64,000 bases of DNA. Source: Phytophthora colocasiae. Lineage: Eukaryota; Oomycota; Peronosporomycetes; Peronosporales; Peronosporaceae. This document shows, one piece after another, positions 43,143 through 54,619 of the stretch. Location of the stretch: positions 310,001 to 374,000 of the forward strand of contig JAGKQI010000026.1 in NCBI GenBank assembly GCA_018806915.1. The letters are read 5' to 3'. Each line of letters opens with the position of its first letter. Position 1 is the stretch's first letter. The notes beneath the pieces were generated by a model, which ran no database searches, was not told where the DNA came from, and saw only the letters and a list, made by a program, of their open reading frames with translations. Both the position numbers and the translations under genes were made by a program.

Positions 43143-43697
43143 ATGTCGGCCGCGAACCAAGTCACGCGCACTACGATCCAGGTGCGTCTCGTGCTGCTGT
43201 GCTGTTGGATGTAGGTATAATATAACGTATTACTTATTGCTATGCTGCAGCTGTACCGCGACTGTCTGCGTCTGGCCAAGCACATCGGTGGAAACGTACG
43301 TGGAGTTGTTTCAGGTTGGAGTTGATGGGATATCGGTGCTGACGTGCTATGCTGTATATCGTGTGTTTGGTGCTCTGGCTTTAAATATATGCAGAGCAAA
43401 AAGGGCCAGGCTATCAAGGACCTGGTACGACGGGAGTTTGACAAGGGCCGGAGCGAGACGGACCCGGAGAAGATTGAGGCGCTGAAGGCCAAGTACGTCC
43501 ATCGTTTGTCTCCTGTTGCAACACTTCAGCTGATTTACTGGAGCTATTAATTTCTTGTCTGCAGTGCCGTCCGCGGATTGAGCAACTACTTGATGCTGGC
43601 GAATTCCAGCAAGGACCAGCGTCTGCACGACGCCATGAACAAGAAGTCGCCGCCCAAGGACGACGGACCCGACCAGGCTGAGTACCGCGATCTGTGA
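43143..43697 (+). CDS. LYR motif (Complex1_LYR) mitochondrial protein
   Basis: Four exons: 43143-43181, 43251-43295, 43395-43492 and 43565-43697, all with GT...AG introns; 104 residues. The LYR tripeptide lies at the start of exon 2 (LYRDCLRLAKHIG). It is followed by the expected basic helix (IKDLVRREFDKG) and a third helix (EKIEALKANAVRGLSNYL). LYR proteins are small mitochondrial matrix adaptors that bind acyl carrier protein and help assemble iron-sulfur proteins or respiratory complexes. The hydrophilic tail (KKSPPKDDGPDQAE) is unusual in LYRM4-type members, so the specific subfamily is not assigned. The gene is short and exon-rich and was confirmed only by splicing, since no single frame covers it. 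Confidence 0.82.
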
Positions 43698-43992
43698 GCT
43701 AGAGAGACATCAACGCTTTACAGGCGTCGAGTTGCTTTACCAAATATTGCAAGGCCTCGAGTTCAGCATTCTGCCACAGCGACCTGTAAATGTGTTGAAA
43801 GTTGTTGGCGCTCCGTCTTACTTACCTAGGTCTATCGATCGTAGAATCACGATCTGTATTAGATGTAAGCTGCAGCGACTTGAGGGAATGAAGCATTCAA
43901 CTGAATGAAGCAATACCAGAATTGAGTGGACTATTGAGTGCTGATTTTGAAGCTCTGGAGAAGAAGACAGCTAGGGCCGCGACGCTGGTGAG

Positions 43993-44640
43993 ATGAAGAT
44001 CCCACGTCTTATCGCAGTTATCATGGACGGCAATAGACGCTATGGAAAGAGCAGGTATGGAGCTGGAGTGAAAGGGACACTCAGACGGTAGCAGTACACT
44101 TGTCAACTTTACAGTGGTGCATCGAAGCTGGGATCCAGGCTCTCACGGTATTTGCCTTCTCGACAGGTAAATGGGTTGCATGCTGTACACGTGTGAAGGT
44201 GCTGATACTGACGATAGTCGCTATTCGCAGAGAACTGGAACCGTGAGCAATCGGAGATAACGCACTCATGAACCTGTTCAACCAGTTCATGCACGAGATC
44301 GTTCCGGAAGCGCTGAAGAGAGATGTTACGAGTGCGCGTGCTGGTGTCAGCTGCCGGAGTATATTGTGGAGGCGATTGAGGACGTCGAGACGAAGACGCA
44401 GAACTGCACCAAGTTTAGCCTCAACCTGCAGAACTGCACCAAGTTTAGCTAAGGAAAATCGCTACGGAAGTTGCTAGCGGCGAGACATCCGTGGACGATA
44501 TCAACGAAGACCTGCTGAGTCAACGCATGCTCACAGCGTACGTTACCTGTTGATGAATTCCAATTGAAACAATGTACTGATCTTGTTTGTTTCCACAGCG
44601 GTCTACCCGATCCAGATATCCTCATACGATGGCATGCCCT
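43993..44640 (+). pseudogene. cis-Prenyltransferase (dehydrodolichyl diphosphate synthase) relic
   Basis: Pieces of a cis-prenyltransferase, which makes dolichol precursors at the ER. The N-terminal active-site motif AVIMDGNRRYGKS is at 44021-44056. The region TVVHR.. corresponds to the first helix (44107 on). ALTVFAFST, intron-like GTAAATG, ENWNREQSE (about 44225-44255) and LMNLFNQFMHEIVPEALKRD follow. Exon 3 ends in a 30-bp tandem duplication (44398-44449) that replaces the conserved serine/arginine loop and runs into a stop. The last motif GLPDPDILIR is at about 44599-44629, but its continuation (normally TSGE) is lost. Several frame breaks confirm a dead copy. Confidence 0.8.
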
Positions 44641-45183
44641 CGGAAACGGGAACGATCGTCCGTTTGCTGGTCCGACGAGGTGAAGACCCAATGGAGGAAC
44701 TACGACGGCTTCGGGATGATCACGAGGCTGCGGTGGCGCTGGTCGAAGTGCAGACGCCACAAGTACAGGCACACGCCATTCTCATTCGAGCCAACCACGA
44801 TCTTCGGACCGCTGGAGTACCGGTATATTGCTCTACCAGCCATGAGCCGGGCACCGTTGTCAGCTGGCCTCGTCTCAACCGGTTTTTTACACTGGGTCCA
44901 CACCCTTTTTTACGCTTGATTTACTCTTAATTAAAAAATGCTCCCTGTCTCAACCAAAAGGTGAAAACTGGGTCCAGACTATTTGGGTGAGACGGGCCAA
45001 TACCGACACAAAACCCTTTAGCGAAAATTTGCATTACACTGGCCAATCGGAGCGGTCCCCTAAACCTATGGTGATTTGTTTTAATGTTTAAACAAATGGG
45101 CTCAAAATGTTTAATTTCGCTTAATGTTGTTTAAACAAATGGTTCATTTTCGACGGCATACTAGACGTATCCGCCCATCGACA
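44641..45183. other. No gene assigned
   Basis: A plus-strand frame continuing from the relic (to 44930) has no known domain. From 44930 on the sequence is AT-rich, with two copies of a TTTAAACAAATGG motif (45090 and 45131) just before the next gene. Confidence 0.45.
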
Positions 45184-46332
45184 ATGAACCGCAGGGCATT
45201 GGCACGGAAAGCGGCAGGCGCCAAGACGGCGGCCCCGAGCAGCTCCAGCACCGAGAACATCGGCGTGGAGAATGTCAGCAAGAAACTGGAGCTGCAGCTG
45301 GCGGCAGGCGACTTCTACGGCGCGTTGCAGATGTACAAGACGCTGTTCATGCGATTCCTCAAGGGGGACGAGCCCAGCGCCGAGCAACAGGAGAAGGCGG
45401 CGGCTCTGGCACTTGAGGCCGCGCTGCAGCTGATCCAGCACGACCAGAACACTGCAGCCACCGAGATGGCGAACCTCATGGTCTCCGTGTTCGCGGACTT
45501 CCACCACCCGGTGGACGATGCGCACAAGCAGCGGATCCGCCAAATCAGCGCTGCGTTCGAGCCAAAGCCGCAGTTCAGCAGCGATTTGGCTGTGTTTCTC
45601 AAGACTGCAGTCAAGTGGTCGGCTACTGAAGGCGCCCGCAAGCGTGGAGACCCGGAGCTGCAGCTACTGCTGGCTCGAGCGTACCATACTGCAGGAGACT
45701 TCACGCATGCGCTGAAGCACTTTTTACATGCTGAAAACCCACAGGAACTGGCCGAAGCGCTGTTCGAGTGGTCTTTGAAGGGATATCCAAGCGAATCCGA
45801 CCTGTATCTTGCTCGAGCTGTGCTCCAGTAAGAGAAATTGGGTGGGTTTATGAGGTGAAAAGCTGTAGCTGATGAGTTGTTGTGTGTTTTTGTAGACTGT
45901 TGAGTCTGGAGAACCTGCGCGACGCCAACAAGGTCTACGAGATTTACGTGGCCAAGTGTCAGAGCGCTGGACGTCCTGTGGATCTGCCGCTGTTCAACTT
46001 CTCTAGGTTCCTACTGCTGACGCTGGAGGTGAGGCAGAGTGAAGAGGATCTTGCCAATTGAAGTGATCTCTGACTGGTTTTGTGAATGTTTTGCTAGCGT
46101 GATGCACTTCCCCTCTTCCAAATGCTCCAGGAACGTTACAGTCCGGCACTTGCTCGTGACAGCAGTCTCAAGAGCGTACGTACCTGCCTGACGGTTCTGT
46201 GTTGAACGTTCGCTAACGTCTATGCTGTGGTTGATGCAGTATTTAAGCATCATCGGTCAGAAGTTCTATGGACTGCAACCTCCACGGTCGGGACTGAGTT
46301 CTCTGCTCGATATGTTTTCAGGCGGCATGTAG
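45184..46332 (+). CDS. GET4: GET4/TRC35 tail-anchored protein insertion factor
   Basis: Four exons: 45184-45827, 45896-46028, 46098-46175 and 46240-46332; 315 residues. GET4 is a helical-repeat cytosolic adaptor. With GET5 it hands tail-anchored proteins to the GET3 ATPase for insertion at the ER. The N-terminal helices (LELQLAAGDFYGALQMYKTL), the central segment (LLLARAYHTAGDFTHALKHF) and the C-terminus (LPLFNFSRFLLLTLERD ... ERYSPALARDSSLKSYLSII) follow the family pattern, and the length is near the usual 300-330. ATG 45184 is preferred. An upstream in-frame ATG at 45124 would add a basic 20-residue extension. Confidence 0.85.
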
Positions 46333-46467
46333 AGACCTCTATGGATTGCTAGCACTAGAAGGCAACCTGTGACTTCCAACAAAAGCGTATCCCATGGAGA
46401 CTGAAGGCAAATGTGTTGACTGGTTGTTCCGCTAATTCTTGTAGCCTTCTACTGTCTTCAAGGGTTC

Positions 46468-46755
46468 TCATTTCCTCGACGTTCCAGGACGGTAATAGTC
46501 GGGTGAGCTGGCAGTAGCAGGTTTGGCCAGAGCTCGTGCCTGCTTCTCGATCTCCTCGATCCTCAACAACGTCGCCGACTTGATCGGCATAATCTTCGGC
46601 TTACACAACACTTCAGTCAGATTACCACGCTCCGAGTACACAAGTCCAGCTTTCGGGAGGACTTCCTGGATCTGGACACGCTACAGAGCAAGGCAAAAAG
46701 GTTGTTGATTCAGCGATCATCTCTACTCAGCATCTCTTCCATGTTTTACCTGCAT
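46468..46755 (-). CDS. BBIP1: BBSome-interacting protein BBIP1 (BBS18)-like
   Basis: Small two-exon gene on the minus strand: 46755-46750 (Met-Gln only) and 46680-46468; intron 46749-46681 (GTAAAA...GTAG). 72 residues. The core EVLPKAGLVYSERG ... EVLCKPKIMPIKSATLLRIE matches the BBIP1 family signature (EVLPKxG, VLCKPKxxPxKSxTLxxLE). BBIP1 is the smallest BBSome subunit and is needed for assembly of the complex that moves membrane proteins in cilia. An upstream in-frame start before the short exon is possible. Because the coding exon has no internal ATG, this gene is easy to miss. It lies between GET4 and ESF1. Confidence 0.8.
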
Positions 46756-46837
46756 GCTGTGCGACTGGACGAGATCTCTACCAAGTGACTTCTCAACTGA
46801 AAACTGGCAAAACTTTGGTCTATATATTCGCTATCGC

Positions 46838-49182
46838 TTATGCCTTGCTCTTCTTGTGCTTCTTGGCCTTCTTCTTGTCCTGCTGCTGCGACTTCCGTTT
46901 GAGGTTTTCCACCATAGCGTTGAGCGTGTGCTTGCCATTATCGTCATTGCTAGTCGAGTCCGACTCAGGCTTCGTCTCAGTAGAAGCCCCGTCCTGGTCG
47001 TACCGTTGTCTTCGCTCCTTGAAAATGGCCTGCGTAGCCTCCGTCTTCTTAAACTTAGGGTCTGTCGGGTCCAGCTGGAACTGCGAGCCCTTAGCATACA
47101 GCGCACCGAAACGAGGATCAGCTGCATCGAACTCGAAACCTTCCTGAAGTCCCCCGCTCGCCTTCTGCTTGGCCAATTTCTTCATCTCCTTAGCACGGCG
47201 CTTGCCCTTGAGAGACTTGGCCTTCTCCTGCTTAGCGATCTTCTTCATGTCGAAGTTGCGCTCGTCCTGGTCGCTGTCATCGCCGTCCTCGCTGTCGCCG
47301 CCGTTAATGGCTTCACGCAGTAGATTGGCCTCCTTGGCGCCACGTCCCTTCTTCTTGAGCACCTCGCGCTGCTCCCGCTCTAGCTGTTTCTGTCGCGTGC
47401 GCTTCTCGTGCAACTTGCGGTTCTTCTCCTGCTTCTTCTCGCGCGTGTATCGCTCGAACGGCGTCTCATTCGCCTCTAGCTCCTTCTGTCGCTTGGCCTT
47501 CAGCACATCGCCAGCTCCTGGAGTAAACGACAGCTCCATGTCGCCATCAGCGTCAGCTCCGTCTTCCTCGTCGCTGCTGGCTACCAAGCCGCCTTCGGGA
47601 GCGTCAGCATCGTCCTCATCCTCTGCATCACTCCCCAGCAGCATGGAACGGTAGCGGTTCCGTAGCTTCTTGATCTTGGCTTCCTTTTTGGCCTTCTTCT
47701 TGCTATCAGGAACAGCTTCCGCCTTGTCACCAGCTTCCTCCTCGTCACTATCACTGTCGCTGTCGTTCTCCGCTTCAGACGCATCCGACACGTCCGACGC
47801 GAGATACGCCTTGAAATCATCATCGTGAGCATCTTTCCAGTCCGCAGGACGCGTCAGCAGCTCCAGACGCTGCTCGTCATCCTCCTCCCATGTGAGTTTC
47901 ACGTCCGTCTGCTGCAGTGCCAACGTGGCGAAGATGGCCGGCTTGTAGCGGTCGGGTACACTGTCGCACGAGTCCTTAGGCGTGTTGGTGAACGCCGTGT
48001 CGTCTGGCACGTAGCGGAGGTCAAGCACGTTCGACGAGGTCTCGTACTCGAGCTGGTCGCACTGGTCGAAGATGGTGCTGGCTGTCTTCACCGAGTCGCA
48101 CGTCACGACGGCGTAATAGTAGCGCAGCTTCTGCAGCTCGTACTTGCGCAGTTTTTCACGGTCGAAGCCGTCTGACTCGCCTTCCAGCGTCACGCTCTTC
48201 TTCACGCCTAGCGGGTCGTCCGAGTCATATCCCTCCTCGCCTTCTGCGTCGCTGGCGGCATCACTGGCAGTCTCCTCTGTTTTCTCCTCGTCCTCTTCAT
48301 CATTCTCAACAGCCTCAGGCTTCTCCTCGTCCTCATATTCCTTCTTGTCCTCCTCGTCCCAGAGACCTTGGGGGCCGTGCTGCTCCTCCTCTTTCTACAA
48401 CATTACAGCTAAAATGTTAGCAATTCGCTCCATTCAACGAAACAAAACTACCAGTACGCACCATCTTCTGGAGACCGAAGTCCGACGGGTAAATGGTGAC
48501 GTTCTGCACTGCACCTGTAGCAGGAGCGAACGACTGACAAAGTGCGAACAGGTCTACAGCGCGGATCCGCGTCCAGTCGCAGTTGAGCACAGCGAAGCGC
48601 TTCGTCTCTTCGCCCATAGGGATATCCTCCTCCTGCTCCTCTTGAGCTACAGCCTCCACTTCTTCATCGTCACTGTCCTCCGAGTCGGAATCGGAGCTAT
48701 CTGATCCCGACTCGAGCTCACCGCGTGCCATCCTGTTCAGATAGTCGAGTCGCGAGAGCTTCTCGTTGTTCTTGGCGACGGTAGCATCTGCATCTTCATT
48801 GTCATCATCAGAACTGGTGGTAGACGGAGCCTTCGCCTTGGCTTCTTCCTCTTCTTGCTCCTCTTCACCACTGCCAGTCTCTTCGTCCTCCAAATGGTAA
48901 AATTTCTTCAACTCGTTGTCCTTCTTCTCAATTCGACGTCCATACTTGTCGTATTTTCCCTGTACACTCTGGAATCGCTCGTCTTTGAGAGCTCCAGCGA
49001 AACGCCGGTCGATCTGCAATTTGTTTTTGCGCTTCGAGTTGCGGGCGAATCTCTGTTGATAACCATGGAATTGCCACCAAAACGTCAGTTTAAACTGGAG
49101 AATTGTAGTACAGTAGAGTTCAAATACGTACCGGGTCATTGTGCACTTTCTGGAAGCGCTGGTCGCGCACGGGGTCGCTCAT
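46838..49182 (-). CDS. ESF1: ESF1-type pre-rRNA processing protein
   Basis: Three exons: 49182-49132, 49052-48462 and 48394-46838; 732 residues. The order matches ESF1/ABTAP: N-terminal VRDQRFQKVHNDPRF and DRRFAGALKDERF, a long acidic tract, the NUC153-associated RNA-binding core (RFAVLNCDWTRIRAVDLFAL; LQNVTIYPSDFGL-type segment; YYYAVVTCDSVKTASTIFDQ; SNVLDLRYVPDDT; WKDAHDDDFKAYLASD) and the C-terminal NUC153 motif (FEFDAADPRFGALYAKGSQF). It acts in the nucleolus in 18S rRNA maturation. Acidic serine-rich stretches dominate the rest, as usual. Neighbouring NOP58 and RPS19 further right also serve ribosome synthesis. Confidence 0.92.
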
Positions 49183-49920
49183 GGTCGAAGGTGGCGGCCG
49201 GAAGTTGAATCCGACGATGACAAGTTGACTCGAGTCAATGGCTGGGAATTTTTGACCAATGGGTGGTGTTGAAATCTGAGTCGACAAGGGATCAGATACT
49301 CATACGGTCGTAAAATGGCTACATATACCGAAGGTCGATAGTACTACAGTACAGTGCAGCTTCATCTTCGGCTGCACCATGTACGGTAAGTGATGAATTG
49401 TTATTGGTGATGATGGAGAAGCAACGCCGTGGAGTCCGACGGGGTGGGTTCGTCAGACATGGCTACTTTTTGCAAACTTTTCCTAAGATCGTGCCTGGAA
49501 TTTTGGCTGCCGATACGAGAACAACTACCTGTAGTAAAACGATACATGTACATGTAGTACTCGATGCTTCTTGTTGTGCTGTGCTTTGCCACTGTCCTCG
49601 GTCTTGTCTTCTTCTGGCAGATGAAGCAGTTTCCAACCACACAGCCCACCGAGATGTTGCCTTTATCAACTACAAAGTATTATTCCCTCTATTTAGTTAT
49701 ACCAATTAATTTAAAAATCTAATCCTTTTAACAAAATTCAATCTTGAAAATTCATATCCCTTTGAAACTACATATTTATACTCCATGTCAAAAGTGACCG
49801 CGGCACATGTAGCCAGAAGCAGCAGCTGATCTCACTGTTTTACGCTCGACGATGTCCACGCCTTGAGTGAGACCAACGTGGCACAAGTCCTCCATTGTCG
49901 ATTTCCGAGTGCTGCTGAGC
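49183..49920. other. Intergenic region, no gene seen
   Basis: Divergent promoter space between ESF1 (-) and the START/zinc-finger gene (+). A frame at 49398-49709 has no homologous look. Near the ESF1 end, TTGACCAATGGG carries a CCAAT box (about 49252-49261). Confidence 0.5.
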
Positions 49921-51231
49921 ATGCGCCTTCGAGGTGCAGAGGCCAGCAGCGAGGCTTCTCGCGTTAGTGACCGCTTCACGAACCCATTTGCGCCTCTGTC
50001 TCTTTCAGCCGAAGCAGTGGCGGAACTTGAATTACTGACACAAACCCTAATAGGTCGAGGCATTGAAGCCTTCGAACGGTATCTGCAGGACAGCAGCAAC
50101 GGTGACGGAGTGGACAAGTCTCGGTGGAAACCAATGTACAAACAGGACGGACTGCAGTCGTACGCTGAGAGAAGTACCAAGCCTTCGTTCGGCTTTGGAG
50201 CGGCCATGGGCGCGGCGGCGGGACATTTGGACCGACGAGCGCCAGTGTTCACACAGACGTCGACGACGGATGTGCCATCGATTATCGTCGTTGGAGCGGT
50301 GGAAGGGCAACTGGACGATGTCATGTACGGCTTCATGTGCCCCACACTGGACCAGATGCGCGTCAAGACGTCGTACGTGCAGGACGGACTGGCGCGTGGC
50401 AGTGTCTTGGCTACTCTGGTGTCGCCTTCAGTGGAGGATCCGTTCACTTCGGTGGCTATCAAGTGGATGGAGAAAGGTCAAGCACCACACGCTCGAGCTA
50501 TGCTCAAGAACCGCGACTACGTGTATCTGGAGGCTACGGGTGTGGATTTCCTCCGCAACGGAGAGCGAGTCGGGTACCAGATCCTCCACTCAGTGCAGTT
50601 CGCAGAGACACCGGTTCGCTCGTCCGCTAAACGCGGAAACATGTCGATTTGCGCTTTCTACCGCCAGAAAAACAGCGACGAAACGGATGTGTACGTCAAG
50701 GGCTTCCTCAATCCTGTGACAGGGCTGGAGAACGCCATCATCACGCGTTCCATCGCTCGAGCGCTGCTGTCCGTCTCCAGATACGTCTACTGCTGCCAGA
50801 TGAAGAAGATCAAATGGGTTATCCGACAACGACATCAATCTGCTTCAGTCGAGAGCCAAAACTCCACAGCTGACAGTCCTTGTGTTACCTGTGGAAAGAA
50901 ACGCTCCTCTGTCTCCATTTTCCTCTCTGCTACTGCCAATCGGATGACCGTCGGGAACTTCCGCTGGAGACGTCGGTGTAAACTCTGCGACCGCTACGTG
51001 TGTCCGGACTGTCGGAGTCTGCACAAATTGACTTTCATCCTTCCCGATCATCGTCTAGTGCAGCAACAAATAGCACTTTGCTGCGGTTGTCAGGAAAATG
51101 CTTTCAGTGTGAACGCTGTCGACGTTGCTCGTGACGAATTGAAGCGGAGGCGGTCATCTCTGTATGAATGGAGGGATACGTACGCCACCTCCGACAGCTC
51201 GAATCCAGTAACGATCGACGAGCTAAACTAG
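49921..51231 (+). CDS. START-like lipid-binding protein with C-terminal FYVE-type zinc finger
   Basis: Single exon; ATG 49921 is the first in frame (the frame opens upstream without ATG). 436 residues. Residues 30-290 form a START-like domain (GLQSYAER, SIIVVGAVEGQLDDVMYGFM, RDYVYLEATG, YQILHSVQF, VKGFLNPVTG). The C-terminal third holds paired cysteines of FYVE type: CVTC, RRRCKLCDRYVCPDC and ALCCGCQ, with RRRCKLCD standing for the RR/KHHC patch. Proteins with this pairing are numerous in oomycetes. They are expected to bind a lipid in START and a membrane phosphoinositide by the finger, probably on endosomes. The canonical WxxD and full RRHHC motif are not exact. Confidence 0.8.
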   Translation: MRLRGAEASSEASRVSDRFTNPFAPLSLSAEAVAELELLTQTLIGRGIEAFERYLQDSSNGDGVDKSRWKPMYKQDGLQSYAERSTKPSFGFGAAMGAAAGHLDRRAPVFTQTSTTDVPSIIVVGAVEGQLDDVMYGFMCPTLDQMRVKTSYVQDGLARGSVLATLVSPSVEDPFTSVAIKWMEKGQAPHARAMLKNRDYVYLEATGVDFLRNGERVGYQILHSVQFAETPVRSSAKRGNMSICAFYRQKNSDETDVYVKGFLNPVTGLENAIITRSIARALLSVSRYVYCCQMKKIKWVIRQRHQSASVESQNSTADSPCVTCGKKRSSVSIFLSATANRMTVGNFRWRRRCKLCDRYVCPDCRSLHKLTFILPDHRLVQQQIALCCGCQENAFSVNAVDVARDELKRRRSSLYEWRDTYATSDSSNPVTIDELN

Positions 51232-51356
51232 CCCCAACAACGTAGGAAATATCTAAATGCTTTACAGCAATAATAAGTCGAGCCCAAACTGCTCTGCTCA
51301 CAAGTAGCAGAAATCATGAATAACTCTGGTTGTACTCAGATACTGAAGGCGCTTAG

Positions 51357-53311
51357 TTACCAAAACCAGCCTTGTTGCTGCTTACGTTTTTCCTACAACA
51401 CACAAGAGAGGTGGCATGATTCAGAACAAACAAAAGTAAAGACAACACAAGCGCTACACGGACCTGAATTGCAGTGATCTCCGCTGGTGTAAAGTTGAGG
51501 ACGGTCGCAATGGCCTTCTCCATATGCTCCTTGGCCTTGTACACAAGAAAAACATTAGTAAAATCCTAACAGCAGCTTCTCCTTCCTTCTTTCACGCACC
51601 TCGTCTTGGTCCGAAGACATGTACTTGTACACAATATTCTTCAAATACTCGTTCGTCTTGGTTGCGTTTGGTGTCTCGAACCCTGACAGGCTGCTATTGG
51701 ACTCCACGCTCATCCGACGAACGCGCACCTCCTTGAAACTGCTTGTTCGGCTCGCGTTGCTGCTTCCACCGCCATTTTCGTTGTACTGCGCTTGGATATC
51801 ACTTAGTTCCTTCTCCTTCTGTTCGACAGCATTCAAGGCGCGCTTTCGATACTGAGCAAACTCCTGTCGCAGAGACTGCAGATCGCCGTTGCTACTATCG
51901 CTACCGTTGCCAAAAGCGCTACTGGTCATCAGCTTTAGCTCCTCCACCTTCTTCTCGAGCTCTTGCTTCTCACGAACGGACTGCTCGTATCTGCAATTAA
52001 CAAACAGGAGATTAATCAGTCGCCCCCCATACGAGACTACCTCGAATGAGCGCACCTCTCTCTCCATTCCATTGCGAGAACCGTTTCGCCCATGGTACCG
52101 CTGAGCTTCTCGTAATCCTTCATCAACTTCTCAAACTTTCGTCGCCAATCGGATTCCTAAAACAACAGCATCAGCACGGAATAAACACGTAAGGAAGGGA
52201 AAGCAACGTACCCGTTCCTCGGCTTCCATTTGGGCCTTCGTAAGTCGGCGAATTTGAGCCTTTGACGTCTGCAGCTCTCCAGACAGGTCGGTCTCTGATA
52301 TTTGCTCGGTCTGCTTCGCCATCACATTTGCGCTCATCTACAAAGCACCACGTTAAATGCCCGCGCTGTTCAAACCCACGACAAAGCGACGAACCTTTCT
52401 GATTTCAGCGTCCTTCTGCTTCCTCGTGATCTCCGATCGAACACGATAGCGCCGGAATTCCTCCTGCACACGGTCAATTTCTTCCTTCAAACTCTTTTTC
52501 TACAATACACAAACGAATTAGCATTAATACAGAACACCCACAAGTAATTGCAAAGACCTACCACACGCTCCACTTCGAACGGTGTCATTGAAAAGTCAGG
52601 CAAGGTCAACGGTTCTCCTGAAGCGCGGTTCGCATACGCCTGGATCTCCTCCTCATTACGGAAGCAATGCCAAGCGACTTCTGTGGATTCGTCGAACTCA
52701 TTCTCGTTCACGTACTCGACCAGACACCAGAGCAAATTCCCATGCGCCACTTTATGCAGCAGCTGCCTCGGATCCCGCGTGGAGGCGTCTACAAACCACG
52801 AGTGTTGGGTCTGTTGGCTCGTACTCAGCTCTTCGCGTAGTTTCTGAATGGTCTCATCTTTCTCCGTCAGCTCCTGTTTGCTATTGTCAATACTCCTCTT
52901 AGCCATAGCCAGCAGCCGCTTCAGCTTGTTCTCCTACACACACAGTCAACATCCAGTCAATCTCCAATTGTCCAGACTTTCTAGAAACTGCAGACAGCTC
53001 ACTGTCTCCTCCATCTCCTGCATCTTGGCATTCTTTTTAGCCAATAACTGCTCAATACGTGCACCGCGTTCCTTCCAAGCTTTTAGCTGCATCATGACGT
53101 CTGTTCCGCCATTGGAACGAGGTGGGGAAGGTTGTTGAGGTTCCGATTGAGTTGATGTCTCGGCCGGCTCTTCTATCTGCGAGTCTAACCACAGCGTCAT
53201 ACGGAGGTTAGAAACACTCTGAAACAGCATACACGTAGCCTCAAACGCCTGCGTACAGTCCCCCTTTGTCCTCTTACCTTCAACACTCGATGGTGCATCT
53301 GCGGCTTCCAT
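51357..53311 (-). CDS. GRIP-domain golgin (coiled-coil trans-Golgi tether)
   Basis: Eight exons: 53311-53003, 52933-52562, 52499-52395, 52337-52212, 52156-52056, 51990-51600, 51535-51464 and 51392-51357; 503 residues, all joins in phase. Long coiled coils (RIEQLLAKKNAKMQEMEET; LKKSLKEEIDRVQEEF; YEQSVREKQELEKKVEEL) end in a GRIP domain: EYLKNIVYKYMSS, then EHMEKAIATVLNFTPAEI and a final QQQGWFW. The invariant tyrosine of GRIP (NEYLKNIVYKY) is present. GRIP golgins bind ARL1-GTP at the trans-Golgi and capture vesicles. The domain is split over the last three exons. A middle segment (WHCFRNEEEIQAYANRAS) is a small globular insert I cannot name. Confidence 0.88.
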
Positions 53312-53446
53312 TGCGGGCTATCAACGTGGCCTCCTCTTCAATTCCGTACACAATCGACACACCAACAAACATGGTGTGTTGTACACTATTGTACCGATAT
53401 TGTGGTACTATTGTCTTTAGAAACCAATACTGTAGCCATTTCTAAC

Positions 53447-54521
53447 ATGGACGTCAAGACCATTGCGGACAGGTATGGCGGCTTGCCGGCGCGTGTGGTG
53501 GCTCGCGCGCAGGAGAACTGGCGCGTGACGAGTGCTAAGAAGTCGACGGGCTTGGACCCATTTGCTGGCCCTGTGGCGTGTATCGTCGTGGCGGCGCGTG
53601 CGCTGGAGGAGACTGTGGACAAGAAGCGATTGGCCAAATGTGCAGGTGCCAATAGCCGCCTGGTAGAACCCACAGTACGCAAAGTAGTGGACGCTGTGGG
53701 CGTAAGCACAGTGATCAAGACATCTCCAGCTGCACTGTGCATTAAGTTTGGTTGTGAGGCGTTAACGGACATTGTACACCGCGTACTGGACGAATATTCT
53801 GCGTATCTGGCTCAAGTAGCTGCTGCAAACAAGAGGAAACGCAGCAAGCACCCGCTTGGGCCGATTGTATCTACGATGAACGTAAAAGACCCAATGTTCG
53901 TAGCTGCGTGCTTATTTGCAGCTAGTAAGCAGGCTAAGGTGAGTGGAAACGTGGGGATTTGGATCTTGAAGAGCTGTTGACATTGTGGTGGTGCTGTTTG
54001 TAGATGAATGTGAATCAGGCGAAGCTGCTTGAGGCTGTATGTGGCAATGCAAAGGCTTTCGATGCTGTTGTGTCTTCAATTGAGGTGTGTACGAGTGGTT
54101 ATTAGTTAACGGGGTCAATACTTACGCTCGCTCGATGAAATAGTCGCAATGCAAGGCGTCGTTGAGTGGAGCTATCATGGATCGGAAGAGGCGTCGGGCG
54201 TTGGCAGGAGAGCGAGCTAGTATGAAACTAACAGAGGCGCATCGTCTCGAACAGCGTGAGGAGGAGGAGCGAGTGAAGATGAGCCGAATGGCCTCCCCAC
54301 TCAAGACTGCAGCCCAACAACGAGTCCTGCAAAAATTGTTAGCAGCTCGTACAGGCGTAGCAACAGCGCAAAGCCCTGGGGAAGCTAGGAAGAGCGTGAT
54401 GGCTGCCGCTCCAGAGGAATACGCCGAGTGGAGAGCAAACGCACTTGAGTTCATGCGGAACAAGAAGCAGCAGGAGAAGACTGCGAAGGCAGGTGAAGAT
54501 CAACTCACAGTCGCGACCTAG
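53447..54521 (+). CDS. ORC6: Origin recognition complex subunit 6-like protein
   Basis: Three exons: 53447-53938, 54004-54084 and 54144-54521; 316 residues. Two cyclin-box-like helical modules are seen, the first with ACIVVAARAL-type helix (VACIVVAARALEETVDKKRL). The second starts PMFVAACLFAASKQAKMNVN and continues QAKLLEAVCGNAKAFDAVVS, which is the Orc6 arrangement (FxxAAFFxACK, K...L). The C-terminus is basic and helical (MDRKRRRALAGERASMKLTE). ORC6 helps load MCM helicases at replication origins. It shares a 135-bp divergent promoter with the golgin gene. Assignment is by layout and a few motifs; a transcription factor IIB-like protein is the main alternative. Confidence 0.65.
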
Positions 54522-54619
54522 CGAAGGCAGGAAACCGATGATATATACCTCCAAGCGACAAAAACCTACTACTACTGTATGAGTGCAGCTTTGTCTCTAT
54601 TTCTCCCATCGCATCCTGA

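Noticed and set aside
47169..47654. Serine-rich plus-strand ORF inside ESF1
   Set aside because: Complement of Asp/Glu/Lys-rich ESF1 codons; composition explains the open frame.
49398..49709. 103-residue plus-strand ORF between ESF1 and the START protein gene
   Set aside because: No motif, poor composition, lies in the divergent promoter space.
53402..53446. Extended N-terminus of the ORC6-like protein
   Set aside because: The extension starts at GTG; the first ATG is at 53447.
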